A DNA stretch of 64,000 nt from Halobacillus shinanisalinarum (GCF_022919835.1 NZ_CP095074.1:4008001-4072000), one strand, 5' to 3'; positions 24,444 through 33,346 are shown, counted from the first letter of the stretch. Numbers and translations are program-made. The notes: generated by a model not told the origin, from the letters alone.

Positions 24444-24472
24444 TTGAGTAAAATTGTCTTGCTCTATACAAT
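24444..24472 (+). promoter_or_regulatory. Sigma-A-type promoter upstream of sigI
   Basis: TTGAGT (24444-24449), 17-base spacer, TACAAT (24467-24472). It would give a leader of about 145 nt for sigI. Confidence 0.5.
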
Positions 24473-24567
24473 ACCAAAGCATACCTGCTCATAGAATTAG
24501 TGAAATCGTCTGAGTTTAATGTGGTTGATACAAAAATGTAATACAAATGAAATTTCTTGTTTGAAAT

Positions 24568-24596
24568 ACACCCAAATAATTGACATCCTAAACGAA
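24568..24596 (+). promoter_or_regulatory. Possible autoregulatory sigma-I promoter
   Basis: ACACCCAAAT at 24568-24577 and CGAA at 24593-24596 fit the sigma-I pattern of a C-rich, A-ending -35 and a CGAA -10 at about 15-16 bases. SigI of B. subtilis transcribes its own operon from such a promoter. The match is to a loose consensus. Confidence 0.5.
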
Positions 24597-24624
24597 ACTA
24601 TTTATTAGCTGGAGGTGATGAGGG

Positions 24625-25362
24625 TTGATCAGAGGTCTGTTTCGAAAGAACGACACCTCCCTTGATGAACTTGTAGCTGCTGCCAAACAGGGAGACGACA
24701 ATATAAAAAATGAAATTCTAAAACAGTATCAACCTTTTATCGCCAAAAGTGTCTCCGAAGTATGCAAAAGATACATTGATCCAATGAAAGATGACGAATA
24801 CAGCATAGGTTTACTTGCTTTTAATGAGGCCATTCATGCCTATTCTTGTGAAAAAGGCAGTTCATTCCTGTCCTTTGCAAAGCTTGTCATTAAGCGAAAA
24901 GTAATTGATTACATTCGAAATGAACAAAAACGTCTTAAAGCCGTATCACTTGACGAAGATTATGTTGACGATGAACAGATGGAAAATCCATCACAGGTGA
25001 AGGCAGCTAAGGACCGCTATGTACTTGAGACAGAATCTTGGTATCGCAGGGAAGAGATTCGAGAATTTCAGCTCCACCTGCGAGAGTACAAGCTTTCTTT
25101 TGCTGAATTAACGGAATCTTCCCCAAAGCACAAAGATGCACGTGAGTCTGCTATTCAAATAGCTCATATTGTTTATGAAAACAGTGAGTTTCGTCAACAA
25201 GTCTTAGAGAAAGGCCGGCTGCCTATTAAAGATCTTGTACAAGAAGTAGAAGTGAGTAAGAAAACCCTGGAGCGCAACCGTAAATTCATCATTGCGATGG
25301 TCCTCATTTTATCAGGAGATTATGTTTATCTTAAAGACTATTTGAAGGGGGTGGGTATGTGA
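24625..25362 (+). CDS. sigI: RNA polymerase sigma factor SigI
   Basis: 245 aa heat/envelope-stress sigma factor. Region 2 is seen as YIDPMKDDEYSIGLLAFNEAIHAY with FLSFAKLVIKRKVIDYIR (about 50-105), and the C-terminal SigI-specific DNA-binding region as DLVQEVEVSKKTLERNRKFIIAMVLILSGDY (about 205-235). Starts with TTG after GGAGGTGATG. Its stop overlaps the GTG start of rsgI, the standard sigI-rsgI coupling. SigI activates heat-shock and cell-wall genes in Bacillus and cellulosome genes in clostridia; the regulon here is unknown. Confidence 0.92.
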   Translation: MIRGLFRKNDTSLDELVAAAKQGDDNIKNEILKQYQPFIAKSVSEVCKRYIDPMKDDEYSIGLLAFNEAIHAYSCEKGSSFLSFAKLVIKRKVIDYIRNEQKRLKAVSLDEDYVDDEQMENPSQVKAAKDRYVLETESWYRREEIREFQLHLREYKLSFAELTESSPKHKDARESAIQIAHIVYENSEFRQQVLEKGRLPIKDLVQEVEVSKKTLERNRKFIIAMVLILSGDYVYLKDYLKGVGM

Positions 25363-26552
25363 GGAAAGGTATTGTCATGGAGCAGAGCAGGAAATATACG
25401 ATTGTGATGACAAATGATGGCGCTTTCCACAAGGCAAAGCTTTTAAAACGAGCTGAAGTAGGGATGGAGGTTCATTTTCAACCGTTATTGGGAAAACATA
25501 CAGCGAACAAACAATCGTTTATGTGGCGAAGGGCCAAAGTTGGAGCCATTGTTGCAGCCTTGCTTATTGCCTTTTTACCAGCCTATCTATGGTATGGGAG
25601 TAATACAGCCTATGCCTTTGTAAATATTGATATGAACCCGAGTGTCGAGCTTGAGCTAAATGAAGACATGCAAGTCATTGATGTCATTCCGTTAAATAAG
25701 GATGCCGAGAAGATCATATCTAAGCTTGAGAAATGGTATAAGGATCCAGCTTCAGAAGTGACCTTTGATATGATTACCTTAAGTCAAGAGATGGGTTTTA
25801 TTAACAATCAGAATCAGGTGCTCATTGGAGTAAGCTATGTAAACGAGCATGATGAAGATTTCTCAACTAAGATTGAAAGTTTTTTAGCAAATCAGTCTTC
25901 AAATCTGACTGTAGCTTCTTATATTGTACCCAGTCAAATAAGGGAGCAAGCTAAAAAGGAAAAGGTTTCTGTAAATGAGCTAATGGCGGATTCGATCAAG
26001 GAAGAAACGAATAGTCATTCGACGAAAGTAACGATTGAAGATGAGGATAAAGCAATTATACAATCTTTTTACAAGGATCCAGCTTCATCATCAGAGCAAC
26101 CGAAATCTAAGGCCAATGAACGGCTGCCAGAGCAACCGTACACGGATCCTTCCAATGAGACATTTATCATTCCAAAAGAAAAATTTGAAATAAATAAACC
26201 TTCCCACGTGGAAGAAAAACAAGCTGGAAATTCGCCAGCACGTAAGGAAAATAGAAGCCAGAGAGCTGATGAAAAAGCACAGAAAAAAGAAAAACCGGAT
26301 CATCCTTCGCAAAAAGAAAATCCAGGCAATGGTAACGAAAATAAAGAAAAACCAAAAGAACATGAGAAGAAGGATAAACAGAAACAACCCGCCCATAAGC
26401 CTAAGCAAGAGCATAAGAAAAATCAAAATGATAAGGCCAAACATGAGCATAAGAAGAATAAACAGAATGACCATAGTAACAATGGTCATAGTCCCAATAA
26501 ACATGAGAATAATGGGAAAGCGAATAAGGACAAGAACAAGCCCCCACATTAA
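25359..26552 (+). CDS. rsgI: Anti-sigma-I factor RsgI
   Basis: 397 aa membrane regulator. The N-terminal RsgI_N domain (about 1-50) starts MRKGIVMEQSRKYTIVMTNDGAF, close to the B. subtilis start, which supports the GTG at 25359. One membrane helix (about 61-78) is followed by the conserved DMNPSVELELN; the Asn93-Pro94 bond is the place where RsgI proteins are reported to self-cleave. A small alpha/beta domain extends to about residue 210. The extracellular tail (about 235-397) is low-complexity, rich in Lys, Asn, His, Pro, likely reaching into the wall. No carbohydrate-binding module as in clostridia. Confidence 0.9.
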   Translation: MRKGIVMEQSRKYTIVMTNDGAFHKAKLLKRAEVGMEVHFQPLLGKHTANKQSFMWRRAKVGAIVAALLIAFLPAYLWYGSNTAYAFVNIDMNPSVELELNEDMQVIDVIPLNKDAEKIISKLEKWYKDPASEVTFDMITLSQEMGFINNQNQVLIGVSYVNEHDEDFSTKIESFLANQSSNLTVASYIVPSQIREQAKKEKVSVNELMADSIKEETNSHSTKVTIEDEDKAIIQSFYKDPASSSEQPKSKANERLPEQPYTDPSNETFIIPKEKFEINKPSHVEEKQAGNSPARKENRSQRADEKAQKKEKPDHPSQKENPGNGNENKEKPKEHEKKDKQKQPAHKPKQEHKKNQNDKAKHEHKKNKQNDHSNNGHSPNKHENNGKANKDKNKPPH

Positions 26553-26556
26553 CTCG

Positions 26557-26585
26557 ACACTTCGACTAAACGAGGTGTTTTTTTA
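26557..26585 (+). terminator. Intrinsic terminator after sigI-rsgI
   Basis: ACACTTCG pairs with CGAGGTGT (one mismatch-like G-T pair); T run follows. Confidence 0.8.
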
Positions 26586-26636
26586 TTGTATATTTAGTGA
26601 ATATATAATTAATATACCAATAGAGGAGGAAACAAA

Positions 26637-27038
26637 ATGACAAAGGAATACTTAGGGGTAAAGGACGGGAAGCTAGCTCCATGTCCCCATTCTCCAAATT
26701 GTGTATCCACACAAGCCAAAAGTCTTGATAAAGCAATGGACTCTCTTCCATTCATTGAGAATATATCATATACAAAATCATTAATAAAACAAATTATTAA
26801 TGAGGAACAACGAACAAGCATTCAATCAGAACAAGAAAATTATCTTCATGTTATTTTCACTTCAAAATTGCTTAAATTTAAAGATGATGTTGAATTTTAT
26901 TTTGACGAATCTTCCCGAGTCGTCCATTTTCGATCAGCTTCAAGAGCGGGTTATTCAGACTTAGGTGTAAATCGCAAGCGAATGGAAAACATTAGACGTA
27001 ACTATTTAAGGAAAATCGAATCGGGGGAACATTCATGA
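26637..27038 (+). CDS. DUF1499 domain-containing protein
   Basis: 133 aa soluble protein of DUF1499. The family signature CPHSPNCVSTQA lies at residues 16-27, and a YSDLGVNRKRMENIR segment near the C terminus; SASRxGYSDxGxNRxR is usual for the family. The two cysteines are conserved but have no known role. RBS GGAGGAA. The stop overlaps the next start (ATGA), so translation with the flavoprotein is coupled. The function of DUF1499 is unknown. Confidence 0.85.
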   Translation: MTKEYLGVKDGKLAPCPHSPNCVSTQAKSLDKAMDSLPFIENISYTKSLIKQIINEEQRTSIQSEQENYLHVIFTSKLLKFKDDVEFYFDESSRVVHFRSASRAGYSDLGVNRKRMENIRRNYLRKIESGEHS

Positions 27039-28456
27039 ATTATGATTACCAAATTGCTGTTATTGGCGGCGGGTCTGGCGGCTTAACAGTGGCTGCGGGT
27101 GCCGCGAGCTTCGGGGCTTCCGTTGCTTTAATTGAACGTAAAAGTGAATTAGGGGGAGACTGTTTACACTATGGCTGTATGCCTTCAAAGGCTCTTATTC
27201 ATGCAGCAGAAGAGGTTTATCAGACGGGACAACTGACAGGTCTCTCAGACGAGCAATACGATAGATTATTTACTCAGGCAATGGAAAAGGTTTCAAAGGC
27301 CGTCACAAATGTACAAGCACATGATTCCAAGGATCGTTTTAAGGAGATGGGCGTGGACATCTATCAGAATGAGACAGAATTTATTGATGACCACACGTTA
27401 CAAGTTGGCAGCCGTATGATCACCGCAAAACGAATTGTCATCGCCGCAGGTTCCTCGCCCGTTGTTCCTCCCATTGAAGGAGTGGACGAGGTCGATTATT
27501 TAACAAATGAGTCCATTTTCTCCTTAAGGGAGCGACCGGAATCACTGGTTGTGATTGGGGGCGGTGTGATTGGTCTTGAATTAGCTCAAGCCATGGCTCG
27601 CTTAGGAGTGAACGTTACGATGATCGAGGCAGGCGAACGGATCGCGGGCAAAGAAGACAAAGAGATTGCGAGCATTGCTCAAAAAGTTATTTCTGAACAA
27701 ACCTCTATTATAACAGAAGCCAAGGTTGAACGCGTTGATACCTTCGAAGGACGTATAAAGGTTCATTTTTCAAAGGAAGGGTCAAAGGGTAGTGTGGAAG
27801 CAGACAAGCTGCTTATTGCCGTCGGGCGGCAAGCTAATACCGAGTGTTTATCATTAGACAAAGCCGGTATAGTAACCAAAGAAGGGGCAATAGACGTGGA
27901 CCCTTATTTAAGAACGAGCAAGAAGCATATTTATGCTGTAGGAGATTGTAATGGGTCGATGCCATTTACTCATGTTGCGGGAATGGAAGGGAAGGTAGTC
28001 GTTTCCAATGCTGTTTTAGGTTTGTCGAGAAAAGCGTCTTACGAAAAGGTCCCATGGGTTGTTTATACAGCACCCGAGATCTATCATTTAGGTTTAACAG
28101 AGGAAGAAGCACACGAAAGATACGGGGACCGTTTGCTGACGTTTAAGACGAAGCTTTCTGATAACGATCGGTTTATGGCCGAGCACCATACAGAAGGCCT
28201 TGTGAAGATATTAACGACCAGCCGCGGTAAAATCGTAGGTGCCCATGCGATTGGTCCTGGAGCAGGTGAGTGGATGCAGGAAGTGGGAACAATTCAAGGG
28301 TTGAATAAAAAGTTTCAGTCCCTATCGAATGTCATTCACCCCTATCCGGCAAGAAATAATGCTGTCTCCCAGACTGCTGATTTGTATTGGCGAGAAAAGC
28401 TGTTCGATAGTAAAATCAATCAAGCGATAAGCTGGTATGTTCAGACATTCAGGTAA
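27035..28456 (+). CDS. FAD-dependent pyridine nucleotide-disulfide oxidoreductase
   Basis: 473 aa flavoprotein of the dihydrolipoamide dehydrogenase / mercuric reductase superfamily. N-terminal FAD site GGGSGGLTVAAGAA, redox-active disulfide in GGDCLHYGCMPSKAL (C-x4-C), NAD(P) site IGGGVIGLELAQA near 175, second FAD motif YAVGDCNG near 310, and a C-terminal dimerisation domain with HPYPARNN. The HPYP(A/T) ending is typical of the MerA-like branch that lacks the lipoamide HxxxxE pair in the usual form. Substrate unknown; thiol/disulfide or quinone reduction is plausible. Coupled to DUF1499. Confidence 0.87.
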   Translation: MNYDYQIAVIGGGSGGLTVAAGAASFGASVALIERKSELGGDCLHYGCMPSKALIHAAEEVYQTGQLTGLSDEQYDRLFTQAMEKVSKAVTNVQAHDSKDRFKEMGVDIYQNETEFIDDHTLQVGSRMITAKRIVIAAGSSPVVPPIEGVDEVDYLTNESIFSLRERPESLVVIGGGVIGLELAQAMARLGVNVTMIEAGERIAGKEDKEIASIAQKVISEQTSIITEAKVERVDTFEGRIKVHFSKEGSKGSVEADKLLIAVGRQANTECLSLDKAGIVTKEGAIDVDPYLRTSKKHIYAVGDCNGSMPFTHVAGMEGKVVVSNAVLGLSRKASYEKVPWVVYTAPEIYHLGLTEEEAHERYGDRLLTFKTKLSDNDRFMAEHHTEGLVKILTTSRGKIVGAHAIGPGAGEWMQEVGTIQGLNKKFQSLSNVIHPYPARNNAVSQTADLYWREKLFDSKINQAISWYVQTFR

Positions 28457-28619
28457 CGATCATTCATTTATAAGGATAGGATCCGTTCGTTCATAGGGTC
28501 GGGGTTCATCTATTTTAAATCAAAAGAGTAGGTCAAACTAGACAGATCAATTGATTGTTCAGTACGATAAGGATACCAAGCTTCTCTTGAGACTTTCCAA
28601 TACAGAAAGGGACGAACGT

Positions 28620-30182
28620 ATGTCTAAACTTGATTTATCTCAATTTGAGAAAAAAATGATCGTACGGAATATGCAAGCGAAAGATATTGAACAAATTTTT
28701 GAGTTGCAAAAGCTTTGTTTTAAAAATATGGACCCATGGGAACGTGGACACCTGGAAAGTCATTTAACACACTTTCCAGAAGGACAATTTGTTGTCGAGT
28801 ATGATGGTCAGATCATAGGAAGCTGTTCAAGCTTACTTGTCAATTTTGATGAATATGATGATAAACATACATGGGATGATATTACGGACGAAGGGTATAT
28901 TACGAATCATGATCCGGACGGTTACAACCTATACGGAATTGAGGTTATGGTGCACCCGGAGTTTCGCAGAATGAAAATTGGGCGCCGTCTTTATGAAGCG
29001 AGAAAAGACTTGGCGCGTGAATTAAATTTGAAGAGTATTATTATTGGCGGACGGATACCGAACTATCATAAATATGAACAAGAGATGTCACCTCGTGAAT
29101 ATGTGGAAGAGGTTCGTAATCAGAATATTTATGATCCTGTGCTCACGTTTCAGATCATTAATGGGTTTACGGTAATGCGGATCAATCCAAACTACTTGCC
29201 AGATGATAAAATGTCATCAAAATATGCTACATTGATGGAATGGAATAATATTGACTACAGAACTCGAACGAAACGTCATTTTAAGACAAGTCACCCCGTA
29301 AGAATTATGGTGATTCAATACATGATGAAGAATATTGATTCGTTTGAGGAGTTTAGCAGGCAGTGCGAGTATTATGTCGATGTAGCTGCTGATTATGGAG
29401 CAGATTTTGCGGTTTTCCCAGAGATTTTCACGACACAGCTTATGTCATTTCTTGAGGAAAAAGTACCTTCAAAAGCTGTCAGAAAGCTGTCTGAATATAC
29501 CGAGGAATATATTGAATTGTTCGAGCACTTAGCCGTAAGGTACAATGTCAATATTATCGGTGGTTCCCACTTCGTTGAGGAAGATGAGCAAATTTATAAC
29601 ATTTCTTACTTGTTTAGACGTGATGGTACGATCGAAAAACAATACAAAATTCATGTAACGCCAAACGAACGGACATGGTGGGGCATTCAACCTGGTGATG
29701 CTGTCAAAGTGTTCGATACCGATTGTGGGAAGATTGCTATTCAAATTTGTTATGATATCCAGTTCCCTGAGCTTGCCCGCTATGCTGCTAGTCAAGGGGC
29801 GAATATTATTTTTGTACCATTCTGTACAGATGATCGTCAGGGATACTTACGGGTACGCTACTGTGCACAGGCCCGCGCCATTGAAAACCAAGTGTACACG
29901 GTCATTGCAGGAACAGTGGGCAACATGACACAGGTGGAGAATATGGACATTCAGTATGCGCAGTCAGGCATCTTTACACCTTCTGATTTCGAATTTGCAC
30001 GCGACGGCATAGTAGGAGAATGTAACCCTAATGTGGAGGCCGTCGTCGTAGGTGATGTCGATTTGGAAGTTTTACGAAGACAGAGAAAGTCAGGTACGGT
30101 AAGGCAGCTTCGTGATCGCAGACGCGATTTATTTGAGTTGAATTATCATATCGATACAGAAGTAAAACCTGATCGTACGTAA
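28620..30182 (+). CDS. yhcX: YhcX: GNAT acetyltransferase fused to carbon-nitrogen hydrolase
   Basis: 520 aa two-domain protein. Residues about 15-200 form a GNAT domain (GIEVMVHPEFRRMKIGRRLYEARK is the acetyl-CoA site). Residues about 235-500 form a nitrilase-fold amidohydrolase with the catalytic set E (VFPEIFTT), K (YKIHVTPNE) and C (IAIQICYDIQFPELAR). The fusion is known in B. subtilis YhcX, linked there to auxin-like indole-3-acetate formation. ATG 28620 has RBS AAAGGGA; the longer TTG frame does not. It precedes yhcYZ as in B. subtilis. Confidence 0.9.
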   Translation: MSKLDLSQFEKKMIVRNMQAKDIEQIFELQKLCFKNMDPWERGHLESHLTHFPEGQFVVEYDGQIIGSCSSLLVNFDEYDDKHTWDDITDEGYITNHDPDGYNLYGIEVMVHPEFRRMKIGRRLYEARKDLARELNLKSIIIGGRIPNYHKYEQEMSPREYVEEVRNQNIYDPVLTFQIINGFTVMRINPNYLPDDKMSSKYATLMEWNNIDYRTRTKRHFKTSHPVRIMVIQYMMKNIDSFEEFSRQCEYYVDVAADYGADFAVFPEIFTTQLMSFLEEKVPSKAVRKLSEYTEEYIELFEHLAVRYNVNIIGGSHFVEEDEQIYNISYLFRRDGTIEKQYKIHVTPNERTWWGIQPGDAVKVFDTDCGKIAIQICYDIQFPELARYAASQGANIIFVPFCTDDRQGYLRVRYCAQARAIENQVYTVIAGTVGNMTQVENMDIQYAQSGIFTPSDFEFARDGIVGECNPNVEAVVVGDVDLEVLRRQRKSGTVRQLRDRRRDLFELNYHIDTEVKPDRT

Positions 30183-30191
30183 ATTTATAGG

Positions 30192-30220
30192 AAGGCGGAC
30201 CTGGTTGGGTTCGCCTTTTT
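30192..30220 (+). terminator. Terminator between yhcX and yhcY
   Basis: AAGGCG..ACC pairs imperfectly with GGGTTCGCCTT and five T follow. It separates yhcX from the two-component genes. Confidence 0.7.
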
Positions 30221-30267
30221 GTTATAATTGTTTAAGAATATTTTTACATAAAAAGAGGGTGACTTTC

Positions 30268-31689
30268 GTGCATGATGCCACAGCTCAAATAGAAACGTTA
30301 AAGAATATTGCTGAATTATTAAATGAATCGACGAATAAAAATGTACTCGGGAATGTACTTAGGAAGTTTATTTCGATGACTGCATTTGAGGCTGGCTGGA
30401 TTTTTCTTGAAAAGGAAGATGAGATTCAGTTAGCTGCTGATATCGGTCTTCCGCCAGCACTTTCGCGTGATAATAAACGGAGGATGTGTGGGGAGGACTG
30501 CAGCTGTGTATCCAGATATAAAAGTGGCAGACTTACAAAGGCGACGAGTATCATCGCCTGTAAGAGGATTGAGCAAGCACAAGAAGAAGGTTTAGAGGGC
30601 ACCGATGGCATTACGCATCATGCTACAGTGCCATTACAAACACCTGGACGGTCTTTTGGTCTTTTCAATGTAGCCACGAGAAATAAATCGAGTTATTCGG
30701 AGGATCTGCATTTATTAGAATCGATTGCGCTCCAGGTGGGAACAGCTCTTGAGCGGATTGAACGGTTCGAAGCAGAAGAGGAATGGAGTCTTTTACTCAT
30801 GCAATCACATGAACTGACAAGGAGTATTCAGGATGCTCAGGACTTACGTGCTTTAAAGTGGACTGTTGAGCGCGGGTTACAAGCGTTGTACCCAGAGAAA
30901 AAGGTACAATGGACCAATAAAGCGGTAGCTTCCTCAGCTAAGTTATGTGGTGTGATTAGTGATCAGGAGGCATTTTATGTCAGCGGACAGACATTCACTA
31001 AGGCCGAGGTCGAGGTCTTTGAGCTGGTCAAGAAATATATCACGGTTTCATGGAAGAAGTTAGTTCTTATTGAAAAGGAAAAAACGATGGCCAGGAGGGA
31101 AGAACGGTCGCGATTTGCTCAGGATTTACATGACTCTGTTAATCAGCTGCTGTTCTCCATTGTGCTTACTTCAAAAGCAGCCAGCCGTTTATCAGCTTCG
31201 AACCCTTCCTTAAAAGAACAGGTGGATTATATTCAGGATATTTCTTCACAAGCGCTTCAGGAAATGCGCGCATTGATTGCTGAAGAGAAAAGCGGCCGGC
31301 TTAAGGAAGGTGTGCTAGCAGAATTAAGTTCTTATGCTGGAACGATAGGCTTAAAATATTCTGTTGATTCAGAGGGAACAGAATCGATCCCTTATGCATT
31401 GGAAGAAACATTATTACGGATTGGTCAGGAAGCTTTACATAATGTATTAAAGCATGCTGGTACAGAAGAAGTGGAAGTAAGCTTACAGAAGTTCCGTCAT
31501 GAGGTTGTTCTTATCATACGTGATCATGGTGTTGGATTTAATAGGGAATTGAATCCTTTATCCTTTGGCATCTCAGGTATGAGGGAGAGGGCAGCGTTAT
31601 ATGATGGAAGACTTACGGTAACAAGTGAAAAAGGTGAAGGCACGGTTGTAAAGGTAGAAATACCGTTAGAGGGGAGAAGCGGGTCATGA
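30268..31689 (+). CDS. yhcY: Sensor histidine kinase YhcY (NarL family)
   Basis: 473 aa soluble histidine kinase. A GAF sensor domain (about 15-170) contains C74, C78, C80 and C98 (CGEDCSC and ACKR), a cluster that could bind metal or an iron-sulfur group. The HisKA_3 domain has phospho-acceptor H288 in FAQDLHDSVNQLL, and the ATPase domain ends with DHGVGFN and GISGMRERA. No membrane helix, so the signal is cytoplasmic. GTG 30268 follows AGAGGGTGA. The stop overlaps yhcZ (GTCATGA). Confidence 0.88.
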   Translation: MHDATAQIETLKNIAELLNESTNKNVLGNVLRKFISMTAFEAGWIFLEKEDEIQLAADIGLPPALSRDNKRRMCGEDCSCVSRYKSGRLTKATSIIACKRIEQAQEEGLEGTDGITHHATVPLQTPGRSFGLFNVATRNKSSYSEDLHLLESIALQVGTALERIERFEAEEEWSLLLMQSHELTRSIQDAQDLRALKWTVERGLQALYPEKKVQWTNKAVASSAKLCGVISDQEAFYVSGQTFTKAEVEVFELVKKYITVSWKKLVLIEKEKTMARREERSRFAQDLHDSVNQLLFSIVLTSKAASRLSASNPSLKEQVDYIQDISSQALQEMRALIAEEKSGRLKEGVLAELSSYAGTIGLKYSVDSEGTESIPYALEETLLRIGQEALHNVLKHAGTEEVEVSLQKFRHEVVLIIRDHGVGFNRELNPLSFGISGMRERAALYDGRLTVTSEKGEGTVVKVEIPLEGRSGS

Positions 31690-32321
31690 TTAACATATTG
31701 ATAGCTGATGATCATCAAGTTGTTCGAAAAGGATTAGTGTTCTTTTTTCAAACTCAGGAAGATATTGAGGTTGCATATGAGGCATCCAACGGGGAAGAAG
31801 TACTGGATTATATGACCAATAACCAAGCGGATGTAGTAATTTTGGATATTCAGATGCCTAAGATGGACGGAATTGAAACAGCTAAACAATTGCGTGAACA
31901 ATTTCCCTGCACAAAAATTGTGATGCTGACGAGTTTTTCTGATTATGATACCGTTATTCCAGCTGTTCAGGCAGGGGTAAATGGTTATCAAATGAAGGAT
32001 ATTGACCCAGATAAATTGGCTGAGGTCATTAGACGGGTTCATAAAGGGGAAACGATGATTGATGAGAAAGCTGCCTCACAGTTGATGACACATGTAACAG
32101 GTGCTCATCAACAAGAGGAAGAAAAGCGAGTGAATGAACTTACGCGCAGAGAGAAAGATGTTTTAAAGGAGATAATGAAGGGGCGCAGCAACAAAGAAAT
32201 TGCAGACCATCTATTTATAACAGAAAAAACAGTAAAAACTCACTTGTCTAATGTATTCTCAAAACTAGAAGTACACGACAGAACGCAAGCCGCCCTCTTC
32301 GGCGTCAAATACATGAAGTAA
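31686..32321 (+). CDS. yhcZ: Response regulator YhcZ (NarL/FixJ type)
   Basis: 211 aa regulator. Receiver domain with acidic pocket D8-D9, phospho-acceptor D54 (VVILDIQMPKMDG), T/S switch in MLTSF and K in YQMKDID. A LuxR-type helix-turn-helix lies near the C terminus (LTRREKDVLKEIMKGRSNKEIADHLF..KTVKTHLSNVFSKL). Coupled to yhcY and terminated by a long perfect palindrome. Targets are not known. Confidence 0.92.
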   Translation: MINILIADDHQVVRKGLVFFFQTQEDIEVAYEASNGEEVLDYMTNNQADVVILDIQMPKMDGIETAKQLREQFPCTKIVMLTSFSDYDTVIPAVQAGVNGYQMKDIDPDKLAEVIRRVHKGETMIDEKAASQLMTHVTGAHQQEEEKRVNELTRREKDVLKEIMKGRSNKEIADHLFITEKTVKTHLSNVFSKLEVHDRTQAALFGVKYMK

Positions 32322-32334
32322 CATTTACATTAAA

Positions 32335-32377
32335 TACCACCTCAGGTCATCCATAAAATGGATGACCTGAGGTGGTA
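32335..32377. terminator. Perfect palindrome after yhcZ, copy 1 of a repeated hairpin
   Basis: A 20-bp perfect stem with an AAA loop between the converging genes yhcZ and yhdB. The 39-nt core beginning CCACCTCAGGTCATCCAT is identical to that at 37603-37641. There is no T run, so it may act as a bidirectional transcription or mRNA-stability barrier and not as a classic terminator. Confidence 0.75.
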
Positions 32378-32380
32378 AAT

Positions 32381-32614
32381 TTATACATAAAGGTTAGGGT
32401 GTGTCGTAGCTTGGGCGTGATCGATATAGTGCAGCAAGTTTTCGTGGCTTTGGAGCAATGTTATTTCATGACCAGGGTAATGGTAAGCGTGTAGAAACGC
32501 CTCGATTTTTTTAGAGAGAAAATGATCCGGTGTCCTTACCATAAGGACGAGTAAATCATCCCACTGTCCCCAGATCATGAATTGCAATGCTTTATCATAA
32601 TCTTGATAATACAT
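32381..32614 (-). CDS. yhdB: YhdB-like small protein
   Basis: 77 aa protein resembling B. subtilis YhdB (YhdB-like family): MYYQDYDKALQFMIWGQWDDLLVLMVRT and FLSKKIEAFLHAYHYPG are the conserved parts. The position next to yhcZ also agrees with B. subtilis. No function is known; the small size and conservation in spore formers suggest a sporulation or regulatory role, but this is inference. Confidence 0.75.
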   Translation of the reverse strand: MYYQDYDKALQFMIWGQWDDLLVLMVRTPDHFLSKKIEAFLHAYHYPGHEITLLQSHENLLHYIDHAQATTHPNLYV

Positions 32615-32645
32615 AGGTCATAAACACATCCTTCTTTACATGTGC

Positions 32646-32707
32646 GTTCAAAAAGTTTGTCGCAAGCTGATGAGGTACTATGGCTTCAATCACTTGACTT
32701 TTTGAAC
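32646..32707. repeat. 62-bp inverted-repeat element
   Basis: GTTCAAAAAGT at 32646-32656 is the exact complement of ACTTTTTGAAC at 32697-32707. The loop holds 40 bases with no coding sense. Elements bounded by this type of arm occur between genes of Bacillaceae as I recall, so an interspersed repeat is likely. Confidence 0.5.
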
Positions 32708-32873
32708 TACCTTATTAAGAAAGGATTGTTTTTATTGTCTCCATGAAGGGTAACAATGAATCAGAAAGTTCTTCTCAGATATGGAAAATTCGACAGTATT
32801 CTTTTTTGTCGAAGATTTGTTATGATGGTATATGGAAAAGATTGCTTGATCATGATGGAAGGAGAAATAGGGC

Positions 32874-33341
32874 ATGACGGAAAGACACTGGCTTTGGATG
32901 AACCTTGGGGGAGTGAGTGCGTTTGGTTTATTCATTCTCATTAGCTTATGTACGGCAATAAATGGACCAGCTCAAGGGGCTATAGTAGTTATAAGTGAGA
33001 TAATCGGGATCCTTATTTTTATTTTTGCAGTACTCACATTATTTTACATAAAAGATCGTCAACGCTGGTTTGCAATTTCGATTCTTTCATTCGTAGGAGT
33101 ATGGATCGCATTTGGAATTGGATATGAAATGAGCATCGATGCTCAAACAAACAACAGTTGGATATGGTTTTATCTATATTATGTCGCATTTATTGCAAGC
33201 ATTGTATTACTCAAGTTTAGTTATGCAAAAATCAGAGGACTCTTCAAATTGACACCAATATTTTTTATATTTTTTAATGCTATGCTAACTTTATACATGG
33301 TAACTATTCACATATGGTATCTGCTGCCATTTAGTGAATAA
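32874..33341 (+). CDS. Hypothetical four-helix membrane protein
   Basis: 155 aa integral membrane protein with predicted helices at about 8-28, 35-57, 64-86 and 100-150 (the last two close together). No motif or family recognised. Good RBS (GAAGGAG) and its own terminator indicate a real gene. Confidence 0.6.
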   Translation: MTERHWLWMNLGGVSAFGLFILISLCTAINGPAQGAIVVISEIIGILIFIFAVLTLFYIKDRQRWFAISILSFVGVWIAFGIGYEMSIDAQTNNSWIWFYLYYVAFIASIVLLKFSYAKIRGLFKLTPIFFIFFNAMLTLYMVTIHIWYLLPFSE

Positions 33342-33346
33342 TTGAA

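Noticed and set aside
26091..26549. 152-codon hydrophobic frame on the minus strand
   Set aside because: It is the antisense of the Lys/Asn-rich rsgI tail; poly-Lys/Asn codons read backwards give Phe/Ile/Leu. No RBS.
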